64,000 nucleotides of DNA, from NCBI RefSeq assembly GCF_036898095.1, contig NC_090735.1, positions 3,204,978-3,268,977 of the forward strand, in the 5' to 3' direction. Shown here piece after piece: positions 63,682 through 64,000 of the stretch. The notes under the pieces are model-generated. The model did no database searches. It was given only the letters and a program-made list of their open reading frames with translations, and was not told the origin of the DNA. The stretch is from Palaemon carinicauda (lineage: Eukaryota; Arthropoda; Malacostraca; Decapoda; Palaemonidae). Made by a program: the position numbers and the translations under genes. The stretch's first letter is position 1, and each line of letters starts with the position of its first letter.

Positions 63682-63933
63682 GGTAATATTTCAGTAGAGT
63701 CCCACCCCGCCATTACTACTTGCCAGTACATAGGAGGTCGATGTCTTTCTTTTTTCCCGAGAAGGCGAGCACACAGCACAGCAAAAACCATGAAAAACTA
63801 TCAAAATATTACCAAAATTCAATGGATTTTGCTGCCCCATGCGCTCGCTTCGCTCGGGAAAAAAGAAAAACCATCAAGCTATTATGTACTGGCAAGCGGT
63901 AATGGCCGGGTGGGACTCGACCGAAATATTACC
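63682..63933. mobile_element. Palindromic MITE-like element
   Basis: About 50-bp terminal inverted repeats: GGTAATATTTC through 'ttgccagtacata' on the left, and 'tatgtactggcaa' through GAAATATTACC on the right. The centre has a shorter inverse pair around 'gagcgaag' type sequence. No frame of note and no clear target-site duplication. Confidence 0.65.
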
Positions 63934-64000
63934 GAATAGTGTAGAGATACGAGAATAGTTTTAAGTTATTGAAGTATTGGAGCTTCTATTATTATTATTA

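Overview
This is a eukaryotic genomic window. Genes are split by GT-AG introns, the background is AT-rich, and it is crowded with DIRS-type tyrosine-recombinase retrotransposons, non-LTR retrotransposons, tRNA-derived SINEs and TTAA-flanked MITE-like elements. The repeat spectrum fits an arthropod, most likely a decapod crustacean (inference; no species marker is present).

The one host gene I can support fills most of the window on the minus strand. It encodes HAUS augmin-like complex subunit 6 (HAUS6; Dgt6 in flies). I rebuilt it from 15 coding exons between 60796 (start ATG) and 5182 (stop). Every junction is GT-AG, every intron phase matches its neighbour, and the joined CDS is 3,027 nt (1,008 aa). 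Coding sequence is about 5% of the 55.6-kb span; mobile elements account for much of the rest. The N-terminal HAUS6 domain is encoded at 60.8-26.9 kb, a Pro/Ser-rich linker at 22.4-17.7 kb, and the long, probably disordered C-terminal region at 16.4-5.2 kb.

Layout in + coordinates. 0-5.2 kb: gene 3' flank with two copies of one SINE. 5.55-11.8 kb: DIRS element A in the last intron, with inverted terminal repeats, an internal complementary region, gag, RT-RNase H and YR, all decayed. 13.5-22.4 kb: exons 14 to 9 with TTAA MITEs. 22.9-25.7 kb: old DIRS relic D. 26.6-29.0 kb: exons 8 to 6. 29.9-36.7 kb: DIRS element B. 37.0-39.8 kb: a 2.8-kb TTAA-flanked element with internal tandem arrays. 40.3 and 43.1 kb: exons 5 and 4. 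43.5-50.4 kb: DIRS element C, sister of B. 51.1-52.7 kb: a 5'-truncated non-LTR retrotransposon with an open RT frame. 54.4 and 57.7 kb: exons 3 and 2, flanking an inverted-orientation gag fragment at 55.4-56.7 kb. 60.7-60.8 kb: exon 1. 61-64 kb: nested repeats upstream of the gene.

The most unusual material is the DIRS population. A, B and C all carry the circle-junction internal complementary region expected for DIRS replication and all lie in the same orientation as HAUS6. B and C share one deletion that removes the RT fingers and palm while leaving RNase H and YR. An 82-bp hairpin inside B joins the two element ends with nothing between them.
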